From NCBI GenBank assembly GCA_029379385.1, contig CM055608.1:31665048-31729047 (forward strand): a stretch of DNA of 64,000 nt. The letters are read 5' to 3'. Shown in pieces: positions 23,852 through 35,784 of the stretch. How positions within the stretch are numbered: the first letter of the stretch is position 1; each line of letters starts with the position of its first letter. This DNA is from Quillaja saponaria (taxonomy: Eukaryota > Streptophyta > Magnoliopsida > Fabales > Quillajaceae). A program made the translations under genes and the position numbers. The notes under the pieces are model-generated. The model was not told the origin of the DNA, did not search any database, and saw only the letters and a program-made list of their open reading frames with translations.

Positions 23852-26800
23852 ATGGCTGCTGATCTTGAAGCTGAATTTTCCTAGAAAACTGCCATTTTTG
23901 GTCTTAAGGTCTGGGAAGTAATAGGAAGTGCAGTTGGGTTATCTATTATCGTTATCCTTTTGGTGCTATCATTCTGTCTTACTTCACGGAAAAGTCAAGA
24001 AGAGCTAAGTACAAGATTCCTCAAAGTCAAATACCCATTTTTTCAAAGGAAATCAAGGAGGTACGGGTTGAGCTAGTATCAGCAGATGAATTTGTCCCTC
24101 GTGAAGGTATTCTTCTTCCAATATATGACAAATCTACTGACAACGACTCAGACAAAATTCTCGTCCACTTGGGTGTGGCAAAGATGAGAAATGGGGAAAA
24201 TAGCAGTCATTCTGGTTCATTTCAACACTTTGGGAAAGATGCTGGTGGGTCCCAAACAAAAGAAGAAGGGTTCTGGCAAAGATACAGTGTATAAGCCCAC
24301 TTCTTCTTATCCCATAACGGCTTCTTCCCCCTATCCGGCCTGTCTGAATTCTCTCACTTGGGCTGGGGCCACTGGTTTATGCTGAGGGATCTTGAACATG
24401 CGACAAACCAGTTTTCAAAAGAAAATATGTACTCGGAGAAGGTGGTTATGGAGTTGTATACCGGGGACAGTTGATCAATGGGACTCCAGTGGCAGTTAAG
24501 AATATACTTAACAATATGTGGGTTTTGATATGATTTCCCAGCTATTGGTATTATTTTTTATTTATGTTCTTGTTCTGAGTTCAACTCTTATATTTATTCA
24601 CAGTGCTCAAGCAGAGAAAGAATTTAGGGTGGAAGTTGAAGCTATTGGCCACGACACAAGAATTTGGCTTGCCTTCTGGGCCATTGTGTTGAGGGGATTC
24701 ACAGGTATTCTTTTTGTTTATAAACTGTCATCTTGTTAAATTCATTGCATCAAGAACTGTATTATAAAATAATGGAAGCATTCTTTTGGCCTTGCTTCCT
24801 GGCTGTGGATTCAATCTTTTTTCCATAAGTATCAACTATAGAACTGCAGTATGGCTTCTTTTTCTTATCCAAATGTTGTAAAATTCCAGGGTGATAGTTT
24901 ATGAATATGTTGACATTGGCAACCTAGAGCAGTGGCTGCATGGAGCTATGCGTCATCATGGATACCTAACGTGGGATGCCCGCATGAAGGTTCTTCTTGG
25001 CACAGCAAAAGCGTAAGACTCTTCATTTATGCTGTTTTAGGCATCTTAGCATACGTTTAATGTGATATACTTGTTGCAGTCCTGCATACTTGCACGAAGC
25101 CACTGAGCTGAAGGTGGTGCACCTAAATAACAAATCAAGTAACATATTGATTGATGATGATTTCAATGCCAAGGTTTCTGATTTTGGCCTGGTCAAGTTG
25201 TTAGGTGCTGGAAAAAGTCACGGCACAACTCGAGTTATGGGAACCTTTGGGTCAGTACTTTTCCCTTCTACAGCACGGTATCTTTACCAGCTGAACATTG
25301 TTAAACTTTTTTTGTGAGAAATGATGAATTGGAATGTTCACTAGTTCTCTCCACGTTTATCTAAAAATTTCAGGTGTGTGGCTCTTGAATATGCAAATAG
25401 TGGCCTTTTAAATGTAAAAAGAGTGATGTATATAGATTTGGTGTTTTCTCTTGGAAGCTGTTACTTGAGGAGATTCTGTTAACTATGCTCGTTCTGCACG
25501 TGACTTAAGTGAATAGTGATATTGACAACTCTGTGAATATAAAATGTCACTTGTCAGACTACTTAGGAAGTAGGGACTATGCTAGCTCAAGTCATTCCTG
25601 TTAGCTTTACATATTACAGGATACTTTAGGATTTTTTTTTGCCCATATAGTCATGGTAATAATTTGTTAATGTTAATTATAGATATGAAAATTGAGGTTG
25701 ATACAGATAAAGAGGATAATCATCATTACGTAGGTCAGAGAGCCACCCATCACCACATACTTGGCAGTAGGAGGATCAATGTTGTCCTTTTGGGACCACT
25801 AGAACAGTATCTGAAGTAATAATTGGTTCATTGGAGAATATTATCCCAGTACCAATTGATATCTGCAACCACATTTTTAGCAACTTAGACCTGAATAGTG
25901 ATCCATTGAGGGAGTAGTTGTACACTCTAATGGCTTTAAACCGCTGCCCCTATCTTATTCCATATCATACAACTCCAGAGCTGCTAGTATTTTTTATGAT
26001 AACAATAAAGCGTTTTCATAACAATAGGAAATTGAATTGTCCCAGCCCTTTGAGGCTGGAGTTAGAGTATATCATGGCCCATAGTTAATGGCCTATGATT
26101 TATGCCTGATTATTGTACTTAGTCTTATACTAGATTAGGTTCGTTATGCTAGGTCAACTTGTACATCCTGTATATATAAGCTTTCTCTATTTTATCAAAT
26201 AATTCCATTCACATATAATACAAGATCATCATTAGATTCAAGTTGGTATCAGAGCCAAGTTCAGTTGAGACGTGGATGACCCAAAGAGAGTTTTGGTGAT
26301 GGTGCATCTATTGTGAAAATACAAAAGTGTTGAAGCAAAAATAAGTTGTGGTGGTTGAGGCTGCGTAGAAGGAAGAGAAGGAAAAAACAATAAAATAAAG
26401 GAAGATGAAAAAGAAGTAAAGAAAAAAAAGATGAAGAAAGAAAAGAAGAAGAACAAAAAAGCTGGGTTTTGCAGGATGTGTAAAAAATTGAGATTTGTAG
26501 TTTTGATTGAAGTTGAAATTTTTTGTAGTTTGTGGAGGAAGGACTTTTGAAATTTTGTAGAAATTGAAGTTTTGCAGATTTGTGGAAGGTGGAGTTTTAC
26601 AGTCTTCTTTATCACACTTTTTCTTTTGATTTCTATGAGTGAAATACATATTTTTTTTATTTATGTATAATATGAAGATGCAATATTATGGTTGTTGAAA
26701 TGCAAAAATACACTATTCTGGAGTGCATGCATAACTAGATTATACTCTCAAGCGTGTCCATCTTCTTGTCATGTGTGATGCCCTTTAATCTTAAACAGCC

Positions 26801-28045
26801 GATGTCCGTGAGGAGTTGGTTTCTTAATCAACTTATGTGGAACATAAAATATGGAATGTCTCATGGTCCTACCAGAAGGAAAATTATTGCCTGGTTTTGA
26901 ATTGTGATTGCCTTCTCCTCTGGTAATAAAGAAACAATTGGTGGAAGCCATAAGGTGGGATGTATGTGTGAAGGACTTTGCAGTTTCTTGATTTGATTGT
27001 TGTTATTGTTGTACTAACTGTCTGGAATATAGTTCTTTCTGAATGTGAATTCTTATTCAACTATAAATTTCTCACAGGTAAATCTGGTTGATTGGCTGAA
27101 AATGATGGTTGGAAGCAGCTGATCAAAGAAGTTGTCGACCCTGACATTGACGTGAGGCCATCAACCAGAGCTTTAAAACAGGCCCTCATGACTGCTTTAA
27201 GATGTGTTGATCCAGATTCCAAGAAAAGATCCAAGATGGGCCAAGTTGCACGGATACTTGAGTCTGAGGAATACCCTATACCAAGAGAGGTTTGTTTCTC
27301 TGATCCTATTTCTATCTCTCAGAGAATATAATCTATACTACTGTACGAGCTATTTAAATCCGTGTAAGAGATAACAAAGTAAAGAAAAGATGATAAATAT
27401 AGAAATTTTGTATCATTTTATTGCGCTTGATTTCAATGTTGCGTATTACATGATTTACTATTTTTGGAATATTTTAAATTTCAAAAACCATATTTGTTGC
27501 ATTTGCACTTTAAGGGTACTCGCTAGAAAAACCTTATTAAAAATACCTGATTTGGCTACTTTTAATTTGCTTTATCACGAGATGTGCTACCCTTTACATA
27601 CCACATTGCGCATGATTGATGAAGTTTGCTAATCCTTGTCAAGATTTGCCAACCTCCTCCGAGCATTTGTTTGCTTAGTAATAGGCAGTATTCCTTCATC
27701 ACGAGTATTCATATTTTTCTTTTCCATTCCTTCCTTCAGCAATGAACATTACAAGTCACTGAAAGGTTAAAAATATTTTTGTATTGTATATGCATCTTAG
27801 ATATCTTTTACGGGAATGATAGATTAATCAAGTAATAGTTGAGTGTCACATCACACTTTCAGGCAATTAATCACTCACGAGGATGGGTTCCACGAGATGA
27901 ATTATCAAATAAAATCTGTCACTTTTCAGGATCGAAGGCACCGAAGAACACAAGCGGGAGCATGGAAATTGAGGCACAGAGGGAATATGCTGATACCGAC
28001 CAGAGTGAGAACCAGGGTTCAAGATCTGCTGACAGTAGGGGGTAA
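23852..28045 (+). pseudogene. Receptor-like serine/threonine kinase pseudogene (At1g09440/At2g42960-like)
   Basis: Family members have a short extracellular N terminus, one membrane segment and a cytosolic kinase domain. The start MAADLEAEFS is followed at once by a stop (23882-23884), then KTAIFGLKVWEVIG and the membrane segment. Broken juxtamembrane pieces follow, then a glycine loop [11 protein letters not shown] (about 24.43 kb), [33 protein letters not shown] (24.9 kb), [16 protein letters not shown] (25.1 kb), [13 protein letters not shown], a decayed activation segment (25.38 kb), VNLVDWLKMMVG, RPSTRALKQALMTALRCVDP (27.1-27.3 kb), and the last exon from 27930 ending with a stop at 28043-28045. 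The HRD loop reads HLNN, losing the catalytic aspartate. There are several stops and frameshifts. About 1.6 kb between 25.48 and 27.07 kb replaces normal gene sequence and contains an LTR fragment; 25.68-26.05 kb of it is unidentified. Confidence 0.9.
26060..26256 (+). mobile_element. LTR-retrotransposon fragment: LTR 3' end plus primer-binding site
   Basis: The 13 bases TGGTATCAGAGCC at 26244-26256 match the primer-binding site complementary to the 3' end of plant initiator-Met tRNA. They lie three bases after a likely LTR end in CA (26240). Upstream, about 180 bp looks like a short LTR starting near gttagagtatatcatgg and holding a TATA-like tatataagc at about 26174. A possible leader continues to about 26.65 kb. 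No second LTR or gag/pol coding was found, so this is a broken element inside the dead kinase gene. Confidence 0.7.
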
Positions 28046-30334
28046 CCGAGCATATAAGTCATTGAAGCTCAGTGGCCAGTGGGATGTATACAGTGAGAGG
28101 GTAATTCTTTCAAAAAAATTTGAACTTCTTAAATTCTTGGGTTTGCCAACCTAAGCTGATATTGTCAAATAGGTATAGGAAAGGGATTGGTGGGAGAGGA
28201 GATAATCTTCATTTTTTTTTTCATTTGGTTCACCCTTTTAGTCTTTTTCTTTTGTTTCTTACTTGTAGGAGATGTTATTATATGTGTATGAAAATTGTGA
28301 ATTGTCACCAAACCCTGAACATTGTAGGTGTGTACAAAATCAAGTAGCTTTCAAAAATTTGTTTGACAAAATTGGCTTGACTTTCTGTTCATACAAGATA
28401 CCTCCATTCTTGTTTTTTTTTTTTTTTTCACGATTTCTACATCTCTCCCCACTTCCCAATAGCTCTAAAATGCAGCCTTCTGAGGTTCCGACATCAGCAT
28501 TGTTTACTACTAGAAATTTGTTCAGTTGGTAGGGTCAAAATCATCTTTTGCTTTTTTTTACAAAAATTAATATTTTATTTAATTTTTAATATTGCATGTG
28601 ATGATTTTTTATTTGTCTATTAAATTGAGATTTTTTAAAAGCCCGTGTTATTTTTTCTAAACATGACATCCGTCATATTTTTTACCACTCTTTGTCCACG
28701 TTACTCATTAAAATTTATTTGGTTGAGAGGTGACACTAAAGACTCACAATTTTGTAATTAAAGAATCTATTATAACAAATTAAAATTATAGGGACTAAAT
28801 TGAATTTTTAGTTAAATTATAATAACTAAAAGTATAAGTAAGCTTAATTTTAATTTAATGGTGTTCTGGCAGTACTGCCAGCTGCCACCTATAGAAAGTA
28901 AAAGAAAGAATAATGAAATTAAATAAATGAAGTCTAAGTAAAGGCAACAACATTGCCTCTCCAAGTTTCCACAAAGCTGAAGTCATCTCGTAAAGAAAGG
29001 GAATTACAACGCTTTTTGCTAAAAGGATTTGATTGGAAGTAAGTACGTAGACGGAATAAAAAAATATACAATTTCGCATGGTTTGACCATGAGTAGGAGT
29101 GGCATATGTCACTAGTAGGTCCTTGCTCGGTCATTTCAAGGAACATGCATGGAGAAATAGCAATTAAATTGCACTTAATAAGTAGAATTTAACAAAAAAT
29201 AAAATTGATTCTAATAAAATATCTTGTGAATCTGAGAATATCTTTTTATGGGATTCTTGGCAAGCAAACCAAACTGTACTTTTTATTCATTGTATTGATT
29301 AATGTATGCCACGAGGTGATGCTGCTGCATGGTCTTAGCTATTACAGTATGACCATTTCCTTCTCGATCGGTCTTATGTTTGCGTATTGGTATTTGACTT
29401 TGGGAGTAACTTATTTATAGTTGCTTGACCAGCTCTTTTCCAGCAACCCACAGCTAATTTCTTTTAATTTAATTATATTGCATATGGGCAGCAAAACCAT
29501 CTAAATTAATTTGTTTAGAAAAAATTAGCTGCCGCCGTAGCTGTGAATCAAGTGCTCTCAAGACTAAAAATCTGCTACCCGTTGCCTTGCCTAACTCAGC
29601 TAGTGTAGTGCTTAGTTAATAGTTAAGCATGACTCTTGTTGCCTCAGCATGTCCTTATTATTTACCTTGTTTCGTGTAACATTTTTCTGAATTTTGTATA
29701 CTACCAGTTTAATAAATACAAGCATGGGAACAAAATGGCTTGTTTTCTTGTGTACTTTGTGTGAACGGTTGGTAGATGAGTATTGCAAACATTATTTGTT
29801 TATTTCATGTGATACTGAAGTCTGAAAGGAACATGCATTGATAAATAAGAAGCATTGATCACGTCTTGCAATACATTATTTGTTGCCGACGGTGAGATTA
29901 GGTGGGCCTTTGTGCAAGTTATACAAGGAATTTAATATTGCATGTATAGAAAATTACTTATATTTGTGGGAGGGAGTGAAGTCAACTTTCTTGTTCTAGT
30001 TTATTTGCAGTTTTGAGTTTGATGAAAGCATTTCTTGGATTATGCATGACTTTCATAGGAGATATCACTATCTCCCTCTCCGACCCCGGACAAATTAAAT
30101 AGACAAGTGCAGACTTAAAGAAATTTTTGAACTCCCTTCTTATGTCTGTGAAGGCATACATTATATATTTCATAGACAGAATTTTTAACTTTCTAGGAAT
30201 TCAGATTAATGATAGTGAATAAGTTTACGTGGTCTTTTTTCAGTTAAAAAAAAAAGCTGGATCTTGCAATTTATATACTCCTCTATTGCCAGTATTCCTT
30301 CCAACTTTGAAGCACTCTAGCTAAATTATCAAAT
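28046..30334. other. Intergenic region before ABCG copy 1
   Basis: About 2.3 kb without a recognisable gene. It contains AT-rich stretches and a short block with agggactaaattgaat, a motif frequent in repetitive plant DNA, near 28.79 kb. The last part is presumably the promoter of the first ABCG gene. Confidence 0.5.
30272..30277 (+). promoter_or_regulatory. TATA box candidate, ABCG copy 1
   Basis: TATATA 63 bases upstream of the start codon of ABCG copy 1. The second copy has the same motif at almost the same distance (42826, 66 bases upstream), which supports it as a shared core-promoter element. Confidence 0.5.
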
Positions 30335-33300
30335 ATGGCTCAAATGGTTGGTGTTGATGATATAGAGTCAGTGAGAATTGAGTTAGCTCAGATAGGAAGA
30401 AGCCTGAGTTCATCTTTCCAGCATCATACCTCTAATTTCAGAAGAAGCAGTTCAGCGTTGAGTTCTGTCAAGGATGATCCTGATGCTGGTTATGTTTCGC
30501 AGTGGGCTGAAATTGAGAGATTGCCTACAATTGAACGTATGAGATCATCTTTGTTTGAATGTGGAGCTGATGATGCAGGAAAACAAGTTATTGATGTTGC
30601 CAAGCTTGGAGCTCCAGAACGACACTTGTTCATAGAAAAGCTCATCAAACACATTGAGAATGACAACCTCCGGTTGCTGCAGAAAATTAGAAACAGAATA
30701 GACAAGTAAGTCATGTCTCCTCCTTTCCCCCCTTAAAAAGTTGTATCTATCTGTACATGAATTTCCACTATGTAGATGTAATCAAATTACTGGATTCATG
30801 CTGTAGATAGCAGGCTGCCATTCCTGGTAGTCAGTGAACACTATCAGGATTTCACTCATTGGCATTCCATGCTACTACTCTTAAAAAGTCATCATATGAC
30901 ATGCTTACAATCATCTGCTTTGTTCTTGTGTTAATTATGAGTTGGTTCGCACTCGGAATCGTAGGCTTTAGTTCTGTTTTGTTTCTCAACATCTGGCAGG
31001 GTTGGTGTAAAATTGCCCTCTGTGGAGGTGAGATATAAGAACCTGTGCGTGGAAGCAAAGTGTGAGGTAGTTCATGGAAAGCCACTCCCAACTTTATGGA
31101 ATTCTCTTCAAAGCACGGTTTCTGTAAGTGCCTTTAACTGTGCTAGATTTTTTTTTCCACTTTTATAGATTCTTAACTTCTATACTGTTTACTGCAAATT
31201 TATAATTAAATTTTGCAAACACATGTGTTTGTGGTTGTCTAAATATAAATAACCCTTCAGTTGTGTGAGAGAAGGCATTAGGGGTTCTTAATTTACAGTA
31301 TACTGGCATGTAGAGGCAAATTTTGCTGTCTGTAGCCAACCTGATATAGGTCAAGACAACATAAATTATATACCTTGTTTTAGTTACCGCTCTTGGGCTA
31401 TATTATTGCCGTAGAAGGAGGGCCCTGCCAATTTAGCTCTAAAAATCGATAGTTAGTCTTTTTGATGCTAAAGGGCTTGAGTTTGAGCTCTCCCACTTGA
31501 TGAGAGGGAAAGTTAGACGGCTAATTCAAAAGATTGAGCTTGATGTACAGATCCAAGTAAGATTCATGTGCTGCTTTGAAATTGTATTTATTATGATTAT
31601 GTAGTAATTGGATAGATCGTTTATTCTTGTTCAAGTTTTTAGCTTCTACAGATGGTAGCTTACTTATTATTTTCACAAATATACAGAATCTTGCCAAGCT
31701 TCCAGGTGCCAAATCACATGAAGCCGAGATAAACATCATTAATGATATCGGTGGTATAATAAAGCCTGGAAGGTAGGCTTCTGAAGTATTTACTGTCATT
31801 TTTGATTAATTCATTGCAAAAACCTTTTATCAACTACAGTAATGACTTCTTATTCTGGTTTTTCTTGGAGCATACATCAGGCTTTATTATCTATCCTGCA
31901 TCTAGTAGCTACAAACCATTTCAATTTTTAGACTGTCCTAGCAAATTCTTAAAACTTAATGCATTAATATTTCTAATTGGTGCTACCACTATATTCTGGT
32001 AAAATTAGAAATATTTCAACCCTATTTCTTCTGTAACTCACCCATGTCAAGATTTCCATTTGATAGCTTGATGGGATTAAAAGAAAAGAAAAGAAAAAGG
32101 AGAAAAAGACTCATTCTTTTCTTCTTCCTTGAAAACTAAGCGAGTTAGTTTTTTGTTGGTTCCAGGATTACTCTACTGCTTGGGCCCCCAGGAAGTGGAA
32201 AGACCACCCTTCTAAAGGCTCTCTCAGGAAATCTTGATCAATCTCTTAAGGTTTGACACTTAGAATTTATGATCAGCCTCTTGGAAAAAAATAAAGACCT
32301 TTTCCATAGATCGATGGTGTAGTCATAACTTGAAAAGCAAACCAAATGATTATACTATCATAATCTCTTGTCCATTTTATGTTCTCCAATAGGTCACAGG
32401 AGAAGTTTCTTACAATGGATACAAATTCGGAGAGTTTGTCCCACAAAAAACTTCGGCTTATATAAGTCAATACGATGTGCACATTCCAGAAATGACTGTC
32501 AGGGAAATACTCGATTTTTCAGCTCGTTGTCAAGGTGTTGGAAGTCAAGCAGGTAGCTTATTGAGTCTTTACTGAAAGAGGAATTTGTGCATGACATTGG
32601 TGATAACTTTGATATTTGTTTTATGCGTACAAAGATATTATGATGGAGGTCAGTAGAAGGGAGAAAGAGGCAGGAGTAATTCCAGATCCAGACATAGACA
32701 CTTACATGAAGGTGCCTTTTCCTCTCCATTTGCTTGTACTTTCCAAAAAAATATGATCGTGGAAAAGCATGCTAGATTGCTATTATAAAGTCAATAGTGA
32801 GATCATTGTAGCTAAATCCTCTGAGAGAGGATTCCTTGTGGAAAAAAAAATTGCATTAGCAGGCAGGCGCTACCTAATAATGTCATGGTTCCATCTCTTG
32901 TCTAAAATTTATTTGATTTATATAAATTGGTCTGTAGCCTTTAATAGATTGTCTTGCAGTGTTACTAAGTTAGTTTGTCTGAAAAGTAACAACGAGTGGT
33001 GAATCACACGGCTATAGATAATATGTTACATTATTATGCAATGAATCAATATATGCAACCTTGCACAGTGTTATGTGGTATTTCCTTTTTCTTTCTTCAT
33101 GTCATTCGTAACTTATGTACTGTAATCTTCATGACTACATGAGTACTTGTTTTAATAGGCAATTGCTGTCATAGGATTAAAAGGGACCCTTCGAACAGAC
33201 TACATACTAAAGGTTATTCTCATCTAAAGAGGCTATGATTTTATTTGTGCTCCTTAAGTCACCAATTGGAGTACCTCACCACCTGATCTCTATTATTGCT

Positions 33301-35752
33301 ATGACTTCACAGATTCTTGGACTTGATATCTGTTCTGACACTCTGGTTGGAGATGCCATGAGGAGAGGCATCTCTGGTGGTCAAAAAAAGAGATTGACAA
33401 CAGGTAGCAAGAAAAAACACAAATTTGGAGATCATTCAAAATTCCATTTTGTAATACTTGCTAACTGTTAATTAGATAACCAAATCCAAAATGTCAGAGT
33501 AGATTAAGAATTAGGTCACAATTTTGCAGCGGAGATGATCGTGGGTCCCACAAAAGCTCTATTCATGGATGAAATAACAAATGGCTTAGACAGTTCCACT
33601 GCATTTCAGATTGTTGCCTGTCTTCATCAGCTAGTGCACATAACTGATGCTACTGTATTGGTTTCACTTCTCCAGCCAGCACCAGAAACCTTTGATCTCT
33701 TTGATGACCTTATTTTAATGTCAGAAGGGAAGATTGTGTATCATGGTCCTCGTGATCAGGTTCTAGAATTTTTTGAGGACTGCGGATTTAGGTGTCCTGA
33801 GAGGAAAGGGGTTGCTGATTTCATCCAAGAGGTAAGCGCATCATTTCTTCTGTTCATTTTCTTTTGAAGTTTCTATTTCTTCAAGTAAAATACTTTTACC
33901 TTTATTTATCAGGGCTTTCATTTTTTCAAGTATAATATTTTTACCTTCATTTTCAGGTTATCTCTAGGAAAGATCAAGCACAGTACTGGTACCATAGTGA
34001 ATTACCCTACAATTATGTTTCAGTTGATATGTTCTCTAGGAAGTTCAAGGCTTCTGCTTTAGGGAAAAATCTAGAAGGGGAAATCTCAGAGCCATTTGAC
34101 AAATCTCAAAGTCATAAAAACTCTCTTTCCTTTAGAGTTTATTCCCTCTCCAAATGGGAACTCTTCGGTGCTTGTGCATCAAGGGAACTGCTTCTCATGA
34201 GAAGGAACTATTTTATTTATGTATTTAAAACATGCCAGGTTAGTGTGTATATATATTATGTAATCACTGATTATTTTGTTGGGCTTCTGAAACTTTCTGT
34301 CAGTAGTTGTACTACTTCTTATATTGTTCAACAGTTTTGTTTTGGCTCCTACAAAAATCTGAAGCATGACACACTCTGGTCATGCATTATCTACTACCTC
34401 TGCAGTCCCTTTTTGTTTTGGGTGGTGGTGGGTGGGTGATTTAAGGAGGGAAATTTGAACTTGTTGTATTATTACTATCTCTATCATATTGTATTAGCTA
34501 CTTAGTGTAATCCCATGCGGAGTCTCAAACATTACAATATTCAATTACAGCTTATTTTTGCTGCATCAATTACAATTGACTGTATATGCCAATATAGTGT
34601 CTGAAACATTACAATATCCAACTGCAGCATGGTATTATTCCATAGCTACTTAGTATAATCCTGTGTGGAATCTGAAACATTACAGTATCCAATTGCAGCT
34701 TATCTGTGTTGCATCAATTACAATGACGGTATTTTTGCGCACTCGGATGGATATTGATGTTCTTCATGCAAATTACTACATGGGTGCCCTGTTTTTTTCT
34801 ATCACCATTCTTCTTGTTGATGGGTTTCCTGAGCTGTCCATGACTCTTCAACGTCTTGAAGTTTTCTACAAGCAAAAGGAGTTACGTTTTTACCCTGCCT
34901 GGGCTTATGCCATTCCATCCACCATTTTGAAGATGCCTATTTCATTTGTAGAATCTCTAGTCTGGACATCTCTCACTTATTACGTTATTGGTTACAGTCC
35001 TGAGGTCCAAAGGTGAGCATCAAATGAAAAAAGCTCAACTTTATATAATTCCCCTTTATGGTAGTGATCATTGGTAGATAATAAAGCTGTTAATAGACAT
35101 AAATCTAACGACTGATTATTTTGACTTTTACACTACTTCGGTTAATAATGAATGAATGCACTAACAAGCTAATCGGAACTCTTAATCTTCTGTGGTGCTT
35201 TAAGGTTCTTCCGCCAGTTTGTTCTGCTTTTTGCTCTTCATTTGACGTCAATATCCATGTTTCGTTTTGTGGCTTCTGTCTTCCAAACCATGGTAGCTTC
35301 CGTAGCAGTTGGGAGTTTTGCCATATTTTCACTGTTACAATTTGGTGGCTTCATAATCTCACGATGTAAGGCTGTTATAAAACTTCCCCTGTCTGATTTT
35401 CCGATTATTAATTAAAAGGATGAACTTATCTCCATTGTTGGTTGCAGCATCTATGCCAGTCTGGTTGAAATGGGGTTTCTGGATTTCCCCTTTGACATAT
35501 GGAGAGATAGGACTCAGCCTAAATGAATTTCTTGCTCCAAGGTGGCAGGAGGTCAGTTGTCATGGCCTGAAAAGTATTATTCCTATAACTACTGCAGCTA
35601 TAATTATCTCTTCATTGCTCAGTACTCTGTAGAGGATAAACAATCCCGCTTGTGGCTGGCAGAGTTACTAAGAAAACAGACAACATAAGGATCCCTTAAG
35701 ACTTGTCACTGAGCACTGGCCATTAGTTCATCCCTTCATAACTCTCTTATAA

Positions 35753-35784
<32 letters not shown>

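Noticed and set aside
26238..26649. Two long overlapping minus-strand frames rich in Phe, Ser and Leu
   Set aside because: They come from purine-rich leader-like sequence after the LTR on the plus strand and have low-complexity composition with no family resemblance.
26769..26951. 60-codon minus-strand frame starting MASTNCFF
   Set aside because: No homology I recognise, no splice or promoter context, and located in the foreign insert of the dead kinase. It cannot be supported as a gene.
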